Positions 8,418 to 17,218 are shown, counted from the first letter of the stretch. The stretch is DNA of 64,000 bases from Actinokineospora enzanensis DSM 44649 (GCF_000374445.1 NZ_KB894428.1:40971-104970), one strand, 5' to 3'. Notes: generated by a model from the letters alone, not told the origin. Numbers and translations are program-made.

Positions 8418-8891
8418 GTGCCCAGGACCGCGACCGCGCGCAGGCCGGGACGTGACGAGCTGCTGGCGTTCCTGCGCGAGCGGGACCGCTGCCTGCTGGT
8501 GACCCGGCGGGCGAGCGGCGCGCCGCAGCTGTCCCCGGTGACGTACGGGGTGGACGCCGAGGGGCGGGTGGTGATCTCCACCTACCCGTCCCGGGCGAAG
8601 GTCCACAACATCCGTCGCGACCCGACGGTGTCGGTGTGCGCGGTGTCCGAGGACTGGAACGGCGCCTACGTCCAGGTCGACGGGACCGCCGAGGTGCTCG
8701 ACCTGCCGGACGCGCTGGAGCCGCTGGTCGAGTACTTCCGGGTGATCTCCGGCGAGCACCCGGACTGGGCCGACTACCGGGCCGCCATGACCCGGCAGGG
8801 CAAGTGCCTCGTCCGGGTGACCATCAGCGGGTGGGGGCCGATCGCGACCGGCGGGTTCCCGCCCGGTCTCATCGGCAGCGACGGCGCATGA
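8418..8891 (+). CDS. PPOX-class (pyridoxamine 5'-phosphate oxidase-like) F420/FMN-dependent protein
   Basis: A 157-residue split-barrel flavin/deazaflavin-binding protein. The usual features are seen: an N-terminal helix, then CLLVTRRASGAPQLSPVTY, VVISTYPSRAKVHNIRRDP, and VDGTAEVLD followed by a C-terminal strand ending in GWGPIATGG. This resembles the actinobacterial PPOX F420-dependent oxidoreductases. GTG at 8418 starts 3 nt after the desaturase stop, so the pair forms an operon. Its substrate is unknown; cofactor preference (F420 or FMN) cannot be decided from the sequence alone. Confidence 0.85.
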   Translation: MPRTATARRPGRDELLAFLRERDRCLLVTRRASGAPQLSPVTYGVDAEGRVVISTYPSRAKVHNIRRDPTVSVCAVSEDWNGAYVQVDGTAEVLDLPDALEPLVEYFRVISGEHPDWADYRAAMTRQGKCLVRVTISGWGPIATGGFPPGLIGSDGA

Positions 8892-9039
8892 TCTGCGGTG
8901 TGTGATTGCTGAGGGATGATCACGATAGGTCACCGTTTCATCGCCCGAAACTGGTACCGAGCGTGGACTTGCTCCAACATTCGGGTGACATATGGTTGCG
9001 TTGGGTAATGAGGTGCTCCATTCGGCCGATCGAGGAGAT

Positions 9040-9210
9040 ATGTCGGTGGAACTGAGGGATCTGGCCTGGGCGAAGGTCGCCGACGAGCGTCCCCCCGGGT
9101 GCGCGGCGGGCGCCGAGCGGCGCGGGCAGTCGGACGCGGACGGCGCGGTGCGGTGGCTGCGCCCGAGACCCACCGGCGAACAGGCCGCGCGCACCGGCAC
9201 GCACGGCTGA
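9040..9210 (+). CDS. Small hypothetical protein
   Basis: A possible 56-residue protein starting MSVELRDLAWAKV, with GAGGAG 5 nt before the ATG at 9040. The reading frame extends upstream to an ATG at 8992 but without a ribosome-binding site. The C-terminal half is charged and low in complexity. I recognise no domain. It sits alone upstream of the STAS protein. The good ribosome-binding site is the main support; it may be spurious. Confidence 0.35.
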   Translation: MSVELRDLAWAKVADERPPGCAAGAERRGQSDADGAVRWLRPRPTGEQAARTGTHG

Positions 9211-9390
9211 GCCGGGTCGCCCGGTCCGGCGGGAATCCGCCCGTGTGCGTATGCGTGATTCACTGAATCAGACGCATTTTTCCCGTGGTCTTGCGCGCGG
9301 ACTCGCGTCGATGCAGGAACCGCTGCGACAATTGGTCGGTTGATCGGGCCGTGATCCGCGAACCCGGCTCGGTTTTGTCCGGTTTCGCGC

Positions 9391-9409
9391 GCGAGGAGGT
9401 GCCGCCCTG
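9391..9409 (+). promoter_or_regulatory. Strong ribosome-binding site pointing at a CTG start
   Basis: GAGGAGGT at 9393-9400 is followed 6 nt later by CTG at 9407, in frame with the STAS protein. The GTG overlapping GGAGGTG is out of frame and soon hits a stop. The first conventional in-frame start (GTG 9431) has no ribosome-binding site. A CTG start is rare but fits best here. Confidence 0.4.
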
Positions 9410-9778
9410 GACGCGCGCGAACGGCTGGCGGTGATCACCCGGGGCACCCGCTCTGCGGTGGTCGTCAGCGCGGTCGGCCGCATCGACATGACCACCGAGG
9501 AGCTCTGGCGCGAGCAGATCGAGGACGCCTGCACCGAGAAGACCCTCAAGCGCTACGTCATTCTCGACCTGGGCCAGGTCACCTTCCTCAGCGTCGCCGC
9601 CGCCCCGCTCGTCGTCCGGGCGCACTACCACTGCCTGCACCGCGGCCGACTGCTGCGCGTCGCCGCCCCGCCAGGGCCCGCCCTGCACACCCTTCAGGTG
9701 ACCGGCGTGCGCGACCTGGTCGCCGTCTACCGGGACCTCGACGCCGCCATGGAAGCCGCGGGCCGAACCCGTCGGTGA
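9407..9778 (+). CDS. STAS-domain protein (anti-sigma factor antagonist-like)
   Basis: About 123 residues with a SpoIIAA-like STAS fold. It has alternating strands (VVVSAVGRID, VILDLGQVTFLS), a central helix region and a C-terminal helix DLDAAMEAAG. In typical antagonists the loop after the third strand reads DSSG with the phospho-serine; here the corresponding segment is FLSVAAAP, so phosphorylation control seems lost or changed. No anti-sigma kinase is adjacent. The chosen start is CTG 9407 because of its ribosome-binding site; if it is not used, GTG 9431 gives 115 residues. Confidence 0.75.
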   Translation: MDARERLAVITRGTRSAVVVSAVGRIDMTTEELWREQIEDACTEKTLKRYVILDLGQVTFLSVAAAPLVVRAHYHCLHRGRLLRVAAPPGPALHTLQVTGVRDLVAVYRDLDAAMEAAGRTRR

Positions 9779-10093
9779 TCCGATCGAGATACGTCACTTC
9801 TTTTCCGAACGTATTCCCGTCGGGTGTATTTCGCGCATCCTGGGACACATTGGCTCGTCCGGGTGATCCGGCACGAGCGGGGGCAGGCCGCATGGCCCTG
9901 CGTGGGCGGTCGCGGAGATCACCCGGCGCCAACCCGACGGGGGTCGCCCAGCGGTGTGGACATGACGGCGGAGGTGACTGCGGAGCGCGTTGTCCCGGCC
10001 ACTCGCCGGACCCGCGTTCATCCTGTCGGCGCAGATGGGAGCTGGTAGCGGTGGAACGGCAGCAAAGCCGAGAAGCCGGAGAGGAACCACCCG
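9779..10093. other. Intergenic region, no gene seen
   Basis: 315 bp between the STAS gene and the secreted VPDVT protein. It holds a short AT-richer stretch near 9785-9835 that may carry the promoter, then GC-rich leader. The only nearby signal of note is AGAGGA about 9 nt before the ATG at 10094. No RNA gene or repeat recognised. Confidence 0.5.
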
Positions 10094-10963
10094 ATGAACC
10101 GTCACCTCGTTCGGATCGTGACCTCGATCGCGTCCGCGAGCGTGCTGACCATGGCGGGCGCGGGACTCGCGGCCGCCGCGCCCGTTCCCGCGCCCTCGCC
10201 GTCGGCCACCCAGAACACCATCACCGACCTGACCGGCGCCTACGGCGAGATCCACCGCGCGGCCGCCGACCAGGACAACATCGCGCTGTCCGGTGCCGTG
10301 ACCAACCTGCGTACCGTCCTCAACCACGTGCGCGGCTGCGGCGCAGGCGCCTTCGCCGCCCCGGTCGCCGCCGCCGACGCCAAGGCCGCCGAGCTGGAAG
10401 GCATCCTGCCGCTGCCCGGCATGGTCGACCCGATCGTGCTGAGCGCGCTGCTCGACCTCGTCCACTCGCTGGTGGACGAGCTGGTGTCGACCCTGTCGAC
10501 CAGCACGGACGTGACCGGCGGGGCCTGGCCGACCGACAACCTGCCGTCGACCGTGCCGGACGTGACCGTGCCCGATGTGACCGTGCCCGATGTGACCGTG
10601 CCCGATGTGACCGTGCCGGATGTGACGGTGCCCGATGTGACCGCGCCGACCGCACCGGATGTGACGGTGCCGGACGTGAGCACGCCGCAGCTGCCGGACA
10701 TCACGGATGCGACCAGCCCCGACACCTCCGACGCGACCTCGCTGGACGTGACCGTTCCGGATGTCACCGCGCCTGACGTCACCGCGCCGGATGTGACCGT
10801 CCCCGATGTGACTGTCCCGGATGTCACGGCGCCCGCGGGCGGTGCCGGGTCGACCGACGGCATGACCGGTGACGGCACCTTGCCGATGCCCGCCGACCTG
10901 AGCAGCCCGATGAACGGGTTCCAGCTCCCGGGCGGCCCGGTGGACCTGGTCAGCCAGCCGTAA
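10094..10963 (+). CDS. Secreted protein with VPDVT pentapeptide repeats
   Basis: 289 residues. A signal peptide covers about residues 1-30 (charged MNRHLVR, hydrophobic core, AAAAP). Residues 35-145 are predicted mostly helical with two cysteine-poor helical pairs and a single Cys near 80. From about 155 a low-complexity region begins with six consecutive VPDVT units. After an interruption come VPDVT, APDVT, APDVT, VPDVT, VPDVT. The tail is Gly/Pro/Met-rich and ends GPVDLVSQP, without a sortase motif or membrane anchor. The acidic pentapeptide array suggests an extended cell-surface spacer. The first array is nearly identical at DNA level (15-bp units), a sign of recent slippage expansion. 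No known domain recognised. Confidence 0.8.
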   Translation: MNRHLVRIVTSIASASVLTMAGAGLAAAAPVPAPSPSATQNTITDLTGAYGEIHRAAADQDNIALSGAVTNLRTVLNHVRGCGAGAFAAPVAAADAKAAELEGILPLPGMVDPIVLSALLDLVHSLVDELVSTLSTSTDVTGGAWPTDNLPSTVPDVTVPDVTVPDVTVPDVTVPDVTVPDVTAPTAPDVTVPDVSTPQLPDITDATSPDTSDATSLDVTVPDVTAPDVTAPDVTVPDVTVPDVTAPAGGAGSTDGMTGDGTLPMPADLSSPMNGFQLPGGPVDLVSQP

Positions 10964-11037
10964 CCCTCTGGACCGGTCGGGCGATCGGCCCGACCCGCGC
11001 GCGCTGCCCGTCCGCGAACGCGCCGGACAGCCATCAC

Positions 11038-11072
11038 CGAGCCCCGGCGGCCCACAAGGCCGTTGGGGCTCG
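11038..11072 (+). terminator. Hairpin terminator between the VPDVT gene and the rRNA methyltransferase
   Basis: CGAGCCCC pairs with GGGGCTCG, with an inner GGCC/GGCC stem and a CACAA loop. There is no U-tract. It sits 75 bp after the stop of the secreted protein and 30 bp before the methyltransferase start. Confidence 0.5.
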
Positions 11073-11088
11073 GCGCGTGTCCGGGCTC

Positions 11089-11094
11089 TACGCT
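11089..11094 (+). promoter_or_regulatory. -10 element for a leaderless methyltransferase mRNA
   Basis: TACGCT ends 7 nt before the ATG at 11102 with no ribosome-binding site between, the same geometry as several other genes in this window. Confidence 0.45.
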
Positions 11095-11101
11095 GCCAGC
11101 C

Positions 11102-11758
11102 ATGCGCCGCGTCACCGGGAAACAGGTCGTCGACCTCGGCCCGTCCGAGTTCGCCGAGCTGCGCGCCCGGCACGTCGGCGCGGTCCTGGACGTCGGCACG
11201 GGGGACGGCAAGCACGCCCTGCACCTGGCCCGCACCCACCCCGACCACCTGGTCATCGGCCTGGACGCGGCGAAGGACAACCTCCGCAAGTCCGCCGCGA
11301 AGTCCGCCGCCAGCCCCAGGAAGGGCGGCCTTCCCAACCTCCTCTACATCTGGGCGGCCGCCGAACAGCTCCCCGCCGAACTCCGCGAGATCACCGAGCT
11401 GCACGTCCTGATGCCCTGGGGCAGCCTTCTCCGCGGCATCCTTGGCGACGACCCGGCCATGCTCTCCGGCCTGGCGAACCTTTGCGCCCCCGACGCCCGG
11501 TTCCTGATCACCCTCAACCTGCATGCCTGGCGCCCACCCGTCCCCGAGGTCGGCGACAACCCGGAACCCACCCCCGACTCGGCCACCGAGTCCCTCGGGC
11601 CGCTCCTCGCCGCCGCGGGCTGGCACCTGGATGAGGCCGCCTACCTGGACGCGGACGCCATCGCCGCGCTGGCGACCTCGTGGACCCGTCGGCTGAACTC
11701 GTCCCGGGACCAGCTGGAGGTCCTCGCCCTCACCGGCGTCGTCAACCCTTCCCGGTGA
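11102..11758 (+). CDS. KamB-family 16S rRNA (adenine(1408)-N1)-methyltransferase
   Basis: A 218-residue SAM-dependent methyltransferase that matches the KamB/NpmA family along its whole length. Family members methylate A1408 of 16S rRNA in the 30S subunit and give high resistance to kanamycin- and apramycin-type aminoglycosides. The SAM motif VLDVGTGDGKH is at residues 28-38. The two tryptophans that stack on the flipped A1408 in KamB (W105, W193) are present as W106 in LMPWGSLLRG and W194 in TSWTRRL. Conserved LHAWRPPVPEVG and EPTPDS are also present. It is probably leaderless. No aminoglycoside biosynthesis or export gene is adjacent, so this looks like a stand-alone chromosomal resistance or housekeeping copy. 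Its 3' end overlaps the convergent DUF371 gene by 17 bp. Confidence 0.9.
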   Translation: MRRVTGKQVVDLGPSEFAELRARHVGAVLDVGTGDGKHALHLARTHPDHLVIGLDAAKDNLRKSAAKSAASPRKGGLPNLLYIWAAAEQLPAELREITELHVLMPWGSLLRGILGDDPAMLSGLANLCAPDARFLITLNLHAWRPPVPEVGDNPEPTPDSATESLGPLLAAAGWHLDEAAYLDADAIAALATSWTRRLNSSRDQLEVLALTGVVNPSR

Positions 11759-12824
11759 GGCCGAGAACCAGGTCGTAGGCCTGTTTCCGAGACCAGCCGG
11801 GCTGTGCGGCGAGTGCCTTGACCACCGTCGTGGCCGAGACCTCGCCCGCCAGCAGGGTTTTCAGCAACGCCGCCACGTCCACAGCTGGAATGTCCACTTC
11901 GGACTCGACCGGGTCGACCGCGCAGTACACGTCCCCGGACCCCGCCGCAGGCGTGGTCACCGGCCCCCACACCGGACGCTCGTCATCCGCCAGCACTGCC
12001 GCGTGCGTGGTGCCGATCAGACCGGCTGCCTCGTCCAGTCTGCGGGGAAGCTCCTCCGCGGGGCAGGTGAACACCACCCGCGCGTGCCTGTGCGCGGCGA
12101 GCAACCGCGACACCTCGCGCCGGGGGCGGCCGACGGCGATGAGGGTCGGAGCGGCCAGCGGCGACGCGCAGGCCACCGCCAGCTCCGGCGGCAGGCCGAT
12201 GACCTCCACCGGATGCCCGGCACCGAGCAACGCGGGCGGCTGAACATCCTGAGTGGACACGAACAGCACCCGCCCACGATCCGGCACCCCCCGAGTGGTG
12301 ACCAGCTTGCGCGCCCCCGCGTCCTCCGCCACGACCGCGTCCGCGGCCGCACACTCCGCAGCCAGCCGCTCGTCGAGCTCGCTCGCGCGATAGCGGATCA
12401 CGCGGCCCTCGTCGACATCCCGGGTGATCACCACCTCGATCACCGCGTCCGGATCCGCCATCGCGGCCACGAGCGCGCGCGGCAGATCCGACGAGCCGAG
12501 ATCCGCGTCCGTCGCGAGCGTGTTCGGCAACCGCCGCCCACTGCGACGGATCACCGCACTCCCACCCGGCCGCCACCGCGAGTTGGCCAACGCCCGGACC
12601 GTCACGCCATGACCGCCCGCGCTGATCGTCACCGAGACCGGCCCGGCGATCCCGCCGGGAGCCGCGCCCACCACTGCGCCACCCAGTACGACACCGCCCA
12701 CCCCGACCACGCAGGTGGCCCGCCCGGTGATCTCGCTGTCGGTGGTGAACTCCAACGTCTTGGCGTGCGTGGCGCGGATGTCCCGATGGCCACGGCACCG
12801 CAACCGCAGCAACTCGGCCGACAC
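11742..12824 (-). CDS. DUF371 domain fused to a degenerate RsmI-like C-terminal region
   Basis: 360 residues. The N-terminal 130 residues look like DUF371, a small domain best known from archaea (RCRGHRDIRATHAKTLEFTT near residues 8-27, then ITGRATCVVGVGG). Residues about 130-200 form a second part of that region. The C-terminal half resembles the later part of the tetrapyrrole-methylase/RsmI fold (VVFTCPAEELPRRLDEAAGL, and at the end VVKALAAQPGWSRKQAYDLV, like the RsmI tail), but no intact SAM-binding motif is visible. GTG 12824 follows GGGAGGAG at 6 nt. It starts 19 nt after acetate kinase and so is likely the last gene of that operon. Function unknown; the RsmI resemblance is an inference from pattern. 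Confidence 0.6.
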   Translation of the reverse strand: MSAELLRLRCRGHRDIRATHAKTLEFTTDSEITGRATCVVGVGGVVLGGAVVGAAPGGIAGPVSVTISAGGHGVTVRALANSRWRPGGSAVIRRSGRRLPNTLATDADLGSSDLPRALVAAMADPDAVIEVVITRDVDEGRVIRYRASELDERLAAECAAADAVVAEDAGARKLVTTRGVPDRGRVLFVSTQDVQPPALLGAGHPVEVIGLPPELAVACASPLAAPTLIAVGRPRREVSRLLAAHRHARVVFTCPAEELPRRLDEAAGLIGTTHAAVLADDERPVWGPVTTPAAGSGDVYCAVDPVESEVDIPAVDVAALLKTLLAGEVSATTVVKALAAQPGWSRKQAYDLVLGLTGKG

Positions 12825-12843
12825 TCCGCACTCCTCCCACCCG

Positions 12844-13875
12844 TCAGGTCCCACCGAGCATAGCCAGCGCGGACCGGGTGCCCCGCGCGATCTCCAGGTC
12901 CTCCCGCGCCGGAACCACGAACACCCGCACCGACGACGCCCCGGTGATCTCCTCCGCGCCCGCCGCGTTGAGCGGGGAGGACACCGCGACGCCCAGGAAC
13001 CCGAGCCGCTCGGCCGCCCGCGCGCGGACCGTCGCCGAGTTCTCCCCGACCCCGCCCGTGAACGCCAGCGCGTCCAGACCGCCCGCCGACGCCGCCATCG
13101 AAGCGATGCCCTGGACCAGCCGATGGATATACACCTCGACAGCGGCCGCGTCCGCCTCGCGCAGGTCGGCCGTGCCCGCCAGGCCGAGGAGGCCGGAGCG
13201 TTCTTCCAGCGCCTTCGTCAGCTCGTCCACCGGCATCCGCTCGGCCAGCCACAGCACGAGCCCCGGGTCGACCGACCCGGAACGGGTGGCCATGACCAGC
13301 CCCTCCAGCGGCGTGAACCCCATCGTCGTGTCCACGCTCCGGCCGCCCACCACCGCCGCCACCGACGCCCCCGCGCCCAGGTGGCATGTGATGACCCGCG
13401 CGTCCGACCGACCCAGCAGCTCACCCACCCGCGCGGAGCAGTACGCGTGGGACAGCCCGTGGAAGCCGTAGCGGCGGATCGCGTACCGCTCCCGCCACTC
13501 GCGCGGGATCGCGTACGTCGCGGCGGCGGCGGGGATCGTGGTGTGGAACGCGGTGTCGAAGCACGCCACGGCGGGCACGTCCAGCAGCGCGCTTACCGTG
13601 TCCAGACCGGCCAGTGACTTCGGCTGGTGCAGCGGTGCCAGTTCAGTGAGGTCTGCCAGCGCCGCACGCACCCGCGCGTCGACCACGACCGGCTCGGTGA
13701 ACTGCGTGCCGCCGTGCACGACCCGGTGGCCCACCGCGTCCGGCGCGGGCCAGTCGGCCAGTGTGGCGGCGATGTCGTGGGGGCCGATGTCGGCCGTGCG
13801 CTCGACGGTGTCGTCCGGGCCGAGCAGGCGCAGCCTCAGGCTGGACGATCCCGCGTTGACCACCAGGACCCGCAT
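12844..13875 (-). CDS. ackA: Acetate kinase
   Basis: A 343-residue acetate kinase (ASKHA fold), interconverting acetyl phosphate + ADP and acetate + ATP. Signatures: NAGSSSLRLRL at residues 7-17, VGHRVVHGG near 48-56, FDTAFHTTIP, YGFHGLSHAYCS and the GFTPLEGLVMATRSGSVDPG region. The ATPase-like FTGGVGENSATVR lies near 285-297. It is shorter than the usual 390-400 residues, with gaps in the lid region. It starts 1 nt after the phosphoketolase stop, so the acetyl phosphate made by that enzyme is converted directly to ATP. Confidence 0.95.
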   Translation of the reverse strand: MRVLVVNAGSSSLRLRLLGPDDTVERTADIGPHDIAATLADWPAPDAVGHRVVHGGTQFTEPVVVDARVRAALADLTELAPLHQPKSLAGLDTVSALLDVPAVACFDTAFHTTIPAAAATYAIPREWRERYAIRRYGFHGLSHAYCSARVGELLGRSDARVITCHLGAGASVAAVVGGRSVDTTMGFTPLEGLVMATRSGSVDPGLVLWLAERMPVDELTKALEERSGLLGLAGTADLREADAAAVEVYIHRLVQGIASMAASAGGLDALAFTGGVGENSATVRARAAERLGFLGVAVSSPLNAAGAEEITGASSVRVFVVPAREDLEIARGTRSALAMLGGT

Positions 13876-13876
13876 G

Positions 13877-16207
13877 TCACGCCCAGGTCCACCCGGCGAT
13901 GGCCGGGTCGTCCTCGCCGTGCTCGCGGGTGTACCGGCGGGCGGCCAACCGGGCGTCCGCCATCCTCTGGCGCAGTACCGCTGCCCGGCCGCCGAGTGTC
14001 GGGACCCGGTCGATCACGTCCATGACCAGGTGGAACCGGTCGAGGTCGTTGAGCATGACCATGTCGAACGGGGTGGTCGTGGTGCCCTCCTCCTTGTAGC
14101 CGCGCACGTGCAGGTTGCGGTGGTTGGTGCGGCGGTAGGTGAGCCGGTGGATCAGCCAGGGGTAGCCGTGGAAGGCGAAGATGACGGGTTTGTCCTCGGT
14201 GAACAACGCGTCGAAATCGCGGTCGGACAGACCGTGCGGGTGCTCGGTGTCCGGTTGCAGCCGCATCAGGTCGACGACGTTCACGAACCGCACCTTCAAT
14301 TCCGGCAGGTGCTCGCGCAACAGCCGCGTCGCCGCGAGGGCCTCCAGCGTCGGTATGTCACCGGCACAGGCCAGGACCACGTCCGGCTCACCGTCGGTAT
14401 TGCCCGCCCACTCCCAGATCCCCAGCCCGCGCGTGCAGTGCGCGATCGCCTCGTCCATGGACAGGTAGGTCAGCGCAGGTTGTTTACCCGCCACGATCAC
14501 GTTCACGTAGTGCCTGCTGCGTAGGCAGTGGTCGGCGACGGACAGCAGCGTGTTCGTGTCCGGCGGCAGATAGACGCGGACGACCTCCGCCTTCTTGTTC
14601 ACCACGTGGTCCAGGAACCCGGGGTCCTGGTGGCTGAACCCGTTGTGGTCCTGCCGCCACACGTGCGACGACAACAGGTAGTTCAACGAGGCGATCGGCG
14701 CCCGCCACGGGATGTGCCGGGTCGTCTTGAGCCATTTCGCGTGCTGGTTGAGCATCGAGTCCACGATGTGGATGAACGCCTCGTAGCTGGTGAACAGGCC
14801 GTGCCTGCCGGTGAGCAGGTAGCCCTCCAGCCAGCCCTGGCACAGGTGCTCCGAGAGCACCTCCATGACCCGCCCGTGCGGGGCGAGGTGGTCGTCGCCG
14901 GGCAGCGTCTCCGCGTTCCACGCCCGGTCGGTCTCGGCGAACACCGCCGACAGCCGGTTCGACGCGACCTCGTCCGGCCCCATGATCCGGAAGTTGTCCG
15001 GGTTCCGGCGGATGATCTCGCGCAGGAACCCGCCGAGCACGGTGGTGGCCGCGCTGGTCTCGACGCCGGGCCGGGCCACGGTGACGGCGTGCGCGCGGAA
15101 GTCGGGCATCACCAGCTCACGCAGCACCCGTCCGCCGTCGGTGTGCGGGTTCGCGCTCATCCGCCGCTCACCCTTCGGGGCCAGCTCACGCAACTCGGCC
15201 ACCAGGCGGCCGTCGGCGTCGAACAGCTCCTCCGGCCGATAGCCCCGTAGCCACTCCTCCAGTCGGGCCCGGTGCGCGTCATCGGTGCGGGTGGCGGCGA
15301 GCGGCACCTGATGGGCCCGGAAGGTTCCCTCGACCGGGTGGCCGTCGACCTCCTTGGGCCCGGTCCACCCCTTCGGCGTCCGCAACACGATCATCGGCCA
15401 CGCGGGCCGGGCCCCGGGCGCCGCCTTGATCGCGGCGATGTCGTCGAGCACTCTGTCCAGAGTGGACGCCAACAGCTCGTGCACCTCGGCCGGGTCGTCC
15501 CCGGTGACGAAGTGCGGCGCGTAGCCGTAGCCCCGCATGAGCGCGCCGAGCTCCTCCTCCGGGATGCGCGCGAGCAGGGTCGGGTTGGCGATCTTGTAGC
15601 CGTTGAGGTGCAGGACCGGGAGCACGACACCGTCGCGTTCGGGGTTGAGGAACTTGGTGGAATGCCAACTCGCCGCGAGCGGACCCGTCTCCGCCTCACC
15701 GTCCCCGACCACGCACAACGCCACCAGGTCAGGGTTGTCGAACACCGCGCCGAACGCGTGCACCAGCGCGTAGCCCAGCTCCCCGCCTTCGTGGATGGAC
15801 CCGGGTGTCTCCGGTGCGACGTGGCTGGGAATGCCGCCGGGGAAGGAGAACTGACGGAACAGGGCGCGTAGACCGTCCGTGTTCTCCCCGATTCCGGTGT
15901 AGACCTCGCTGTAAGTGCCTTCCAGATAGGCGTTCGCCACCAGACCGGGACCACCATGGCCGGGGCCGGTCACGTAGACCACGTTCAGATCACGCTGCCG
16001 GATCGCGCGGTTCATGTGCGCGTAGAGCAGGTTCAACCCGGGGGTCGTACCCCAGTGCCCCAACAGGCGGGGCTTCACATGCTCCGCCCGCAGCGGCTCC
16101 CGCAGCAACGGGTTGTCCATCAGGTAGATCTGGCCGACGGACAGGTAGTTCGCCGCGCGCCAGTAGGCGTCGATCAGGCGCGACTCTTCGGATGTGAGCG
16201 CGGGCAT
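13877..16207 (-). CDS. xfp: Phosphoketolase (xylulose-5-P/fructose-6-P)
   Basis: A 776-residue thiamine-diphosphate enzyme that splits xylulose 5-phosphate or fructose 6-phosphate with phosphate into acetyl phosphate and an aldose phosphate. Family segments: [20 protein letters not shown] at the N-terminus, GPGHGGPG near residue 75, the TPP-binding [16 protein letters not shown] near 165-180, [11 protein letters not shown], and in the last third [14 protein letters not shown] and [11 protein letters not shown]. The ATG at 16207 is preceded by GGGAGAGG; upstream codons lack a site. It is followed immediately by ackA, forming a phosphoketolase-acetate kinase ATP-generating pair. Confidence 0.95.
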   Translation of the reverse strand: MPALTSEESRLIDAYWRAANYLSVGQIYLMDNPLLREPLRAEHVKPRLLGHWGTTPGLNLLYAHMNRAIRQRDLNVVYVTGPGHGGPGLVANAYLEGTYSEVYTGIGENTDGLRALFRQFSFPGGIPSHVAPETPGSIHEGGELGYALVHAFGAVFDNPDLVALCVVGDGEAETGPLAASWHSTKFLNPERDGVVLPVLHLNGYKIANPTLLARIPEEELGALMRGYGYAPHFVTGDDPAEVHELLASTLDRVLDDIAAIKAAPGARPAWPMIVLRTPKGWTGPKEVDGHPVEGTFRAHQVPLAATRTDDAHRARLEEWLRGYRPEELFDADGRLVAELRELAPKGERRMSANPHTDGGRVLRELVMPDFRAHAVTVARPGVETSAATTVLGGFLREIIRRNPDNFRIMGPDEVASNRLSAVFAETDRAWNAETLPGDDHLAPHGRVMEVLSEHLCQGWLEGYLLTGRHGLFTSYEAFIHIVDSMLNQHAKWLKTTRHIPWRAPIASLNYLLSSHVWRQDHNGFSHQDPGFLDHVVNKKAEVVRVYLPPDTNTLLSVADHCLRSRHYVNVIVAGKQPALTYLSMDEAIAHCTRGLGIWEWAGNTDGEPDVVLACAGDIPTLEALAATRLLREHLPELKVRFVNVVDLMRLQPDTEHPHGLSDRDFDALFTEDKPVIFAFHGYPWLIHRLTYRRTNHRNLHVRGYKEEGTTTTPFDMVMLNDLDRFHLVMDVIDRVPTLGGRAAVLRQRMADARLAARRYTREHGEDDPAIAGWTWA

Positions 16208-16298
16208 GGGCTTTCCCTCTCCCGAGTGACCTGCGCTCCACGCTAGTGGCGCCGCTCGCGCCCCGCAGTCGACCAAGGTCCCGCCTCGGCCGGGTCCT

Positions 16299-17117
16299 TC
16301 ACCCCAACAGGGTGGAAGCGTGGTCGGGCACGTGGTGCTCCACATCCCGCGACGGCCGAACGTACCCGTCCCCGGCGGGCCGCTCGGGCAACTTGAGCCC
16401 CGGCCGGTCGACCTCCTCCCACGGCATGCTGTCCAACAGGTGCGCGATCATGTTCAACCGGGCCCGCCGCTTGTCCTCCGCCTCCACGATCATCCACGGT
16501 GCCACCTCGGTGTCGGTGTGCACCAACATGTCGTCCCGCGCGCGGGAGTAGTCGTCCCAGTGCGCGATCGACTCCAGATCCATGGGCGACAGCTTCCACT
16601 GCTTGAGCGGGTTGTCCAGCCGTTCCTTGAACCGTTTGCGTTGTTCGTCCTGGCTCACCGAGAACCAGTACTTGCGCAGCAGGATCCCGTCGTCGACGAG
16701 AAGCTGTTCGAAGATCGGGCCCTGGCGGAGAAACCGCTGGTACTCCAGCGGCGTGCAGAACCCCATGACGCGCTCGACCCCGGCCCGGTTGTACCAACTC
16801 CGGTCGAACAGCACGATCTCGCCCGCCGCGGGAAGGTGAGCGACATACCGCTGGAAATACCACTGGGTCTTCTCGCGCTCGGTGGGCGTCGGCAGCGCGG
16901 TGATGCGACAGACACGGGGGTTGAGGTGCTCGGCGACCCGCTTGATCGTGCCGCCCTTGCCCGCCGCGTCCCGGCCCTCGAAGACCACGACCAGGCGGGA
17001 GCCGGTGGCGCGGACCCACTCCTGCATCCGCACCAGGTCGCCTTGCAGGCGCAGGAGTTCCCGCTCGTAGAGGTCGCGCGGGTAACGCTGGGTGGCCTTG
17101 CCGCTGTCCTTCGCCAT
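16299..17117 (-). CDS. ppk2: Polyphosphate kinase 2 (PPK2)
   Basis: A 272-residue P-loop kinase using polyphosphate to phosphorylate nucleoside diphosphates (or the reverse). Walker [12 protein letters not shown] is near residues 49-59; the lid and Walker B region give [19 protein letters not shown] near 103-121; SQDEQRKRF and [10 protein letters not shown] follow. Single-domain length fits class I PPK2. ATG 17117 follows AGGGGA. It lies 91 bp upstream of phosphoketolase on the same strand and may be the first gene of a PPK2-xfp-ackA-DUF371 transcription unit. Confidence 0.93.
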   Translation of the reverse strand: MAKDSGKATQRYPRDLYERELLRLQGDLVRMQEWVRATGSRLVVVFEGRDAAGKGGTIKRVAEHLNPRVCRITALPTPTEREKTQWYFQRYVAHLPAAGEIVLFDRSWYNRAGVERVMGFCTPLEYQRFLRQGPIFEQLLVDDGILLRKYWFSVSQDEQRKRFKERLDNPLKQWKLSPMDLESIAHWDDYSRARDDMLVHTDTEVAPWMIVEAEDKRRARLNMIAHLLDSMPWEEVDRPGLKLPERPAGDGYVRPSRDVEHHVPDHASTLLG

Positions 17118-17184
17118 GGGGACAGCTTCCCCTGGGAGCGGACCGGCCGCACGGAACGGTCTCGCGCCCGTGTCCGGCGGTACG

Positions 17185-17218
17185 AGGGCCGCCTGCCCCG
17201 ACACGGGCAGGCGGCCCT
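17185..17218 (-). terminator. Strong hairpin terminator
   Basis: A perfect 14-bp stem (AGGGCCGCCTGCCC and its complement) with a CGACAC loop. It lies between tRNA-Arg and ppk2 on the minus strand. There is no U-tract, as is common in high-GC actinobacteria. Confidence 0.6.

Noticed and set aside
9785-9840. SigF/SigB-type stress promoter before the VPDVT gene
   Set aside because: GTATTCCCGTCGGGTGTATT has scattered similarity to GTTT/GGGTAT, but the spacing does not fit.
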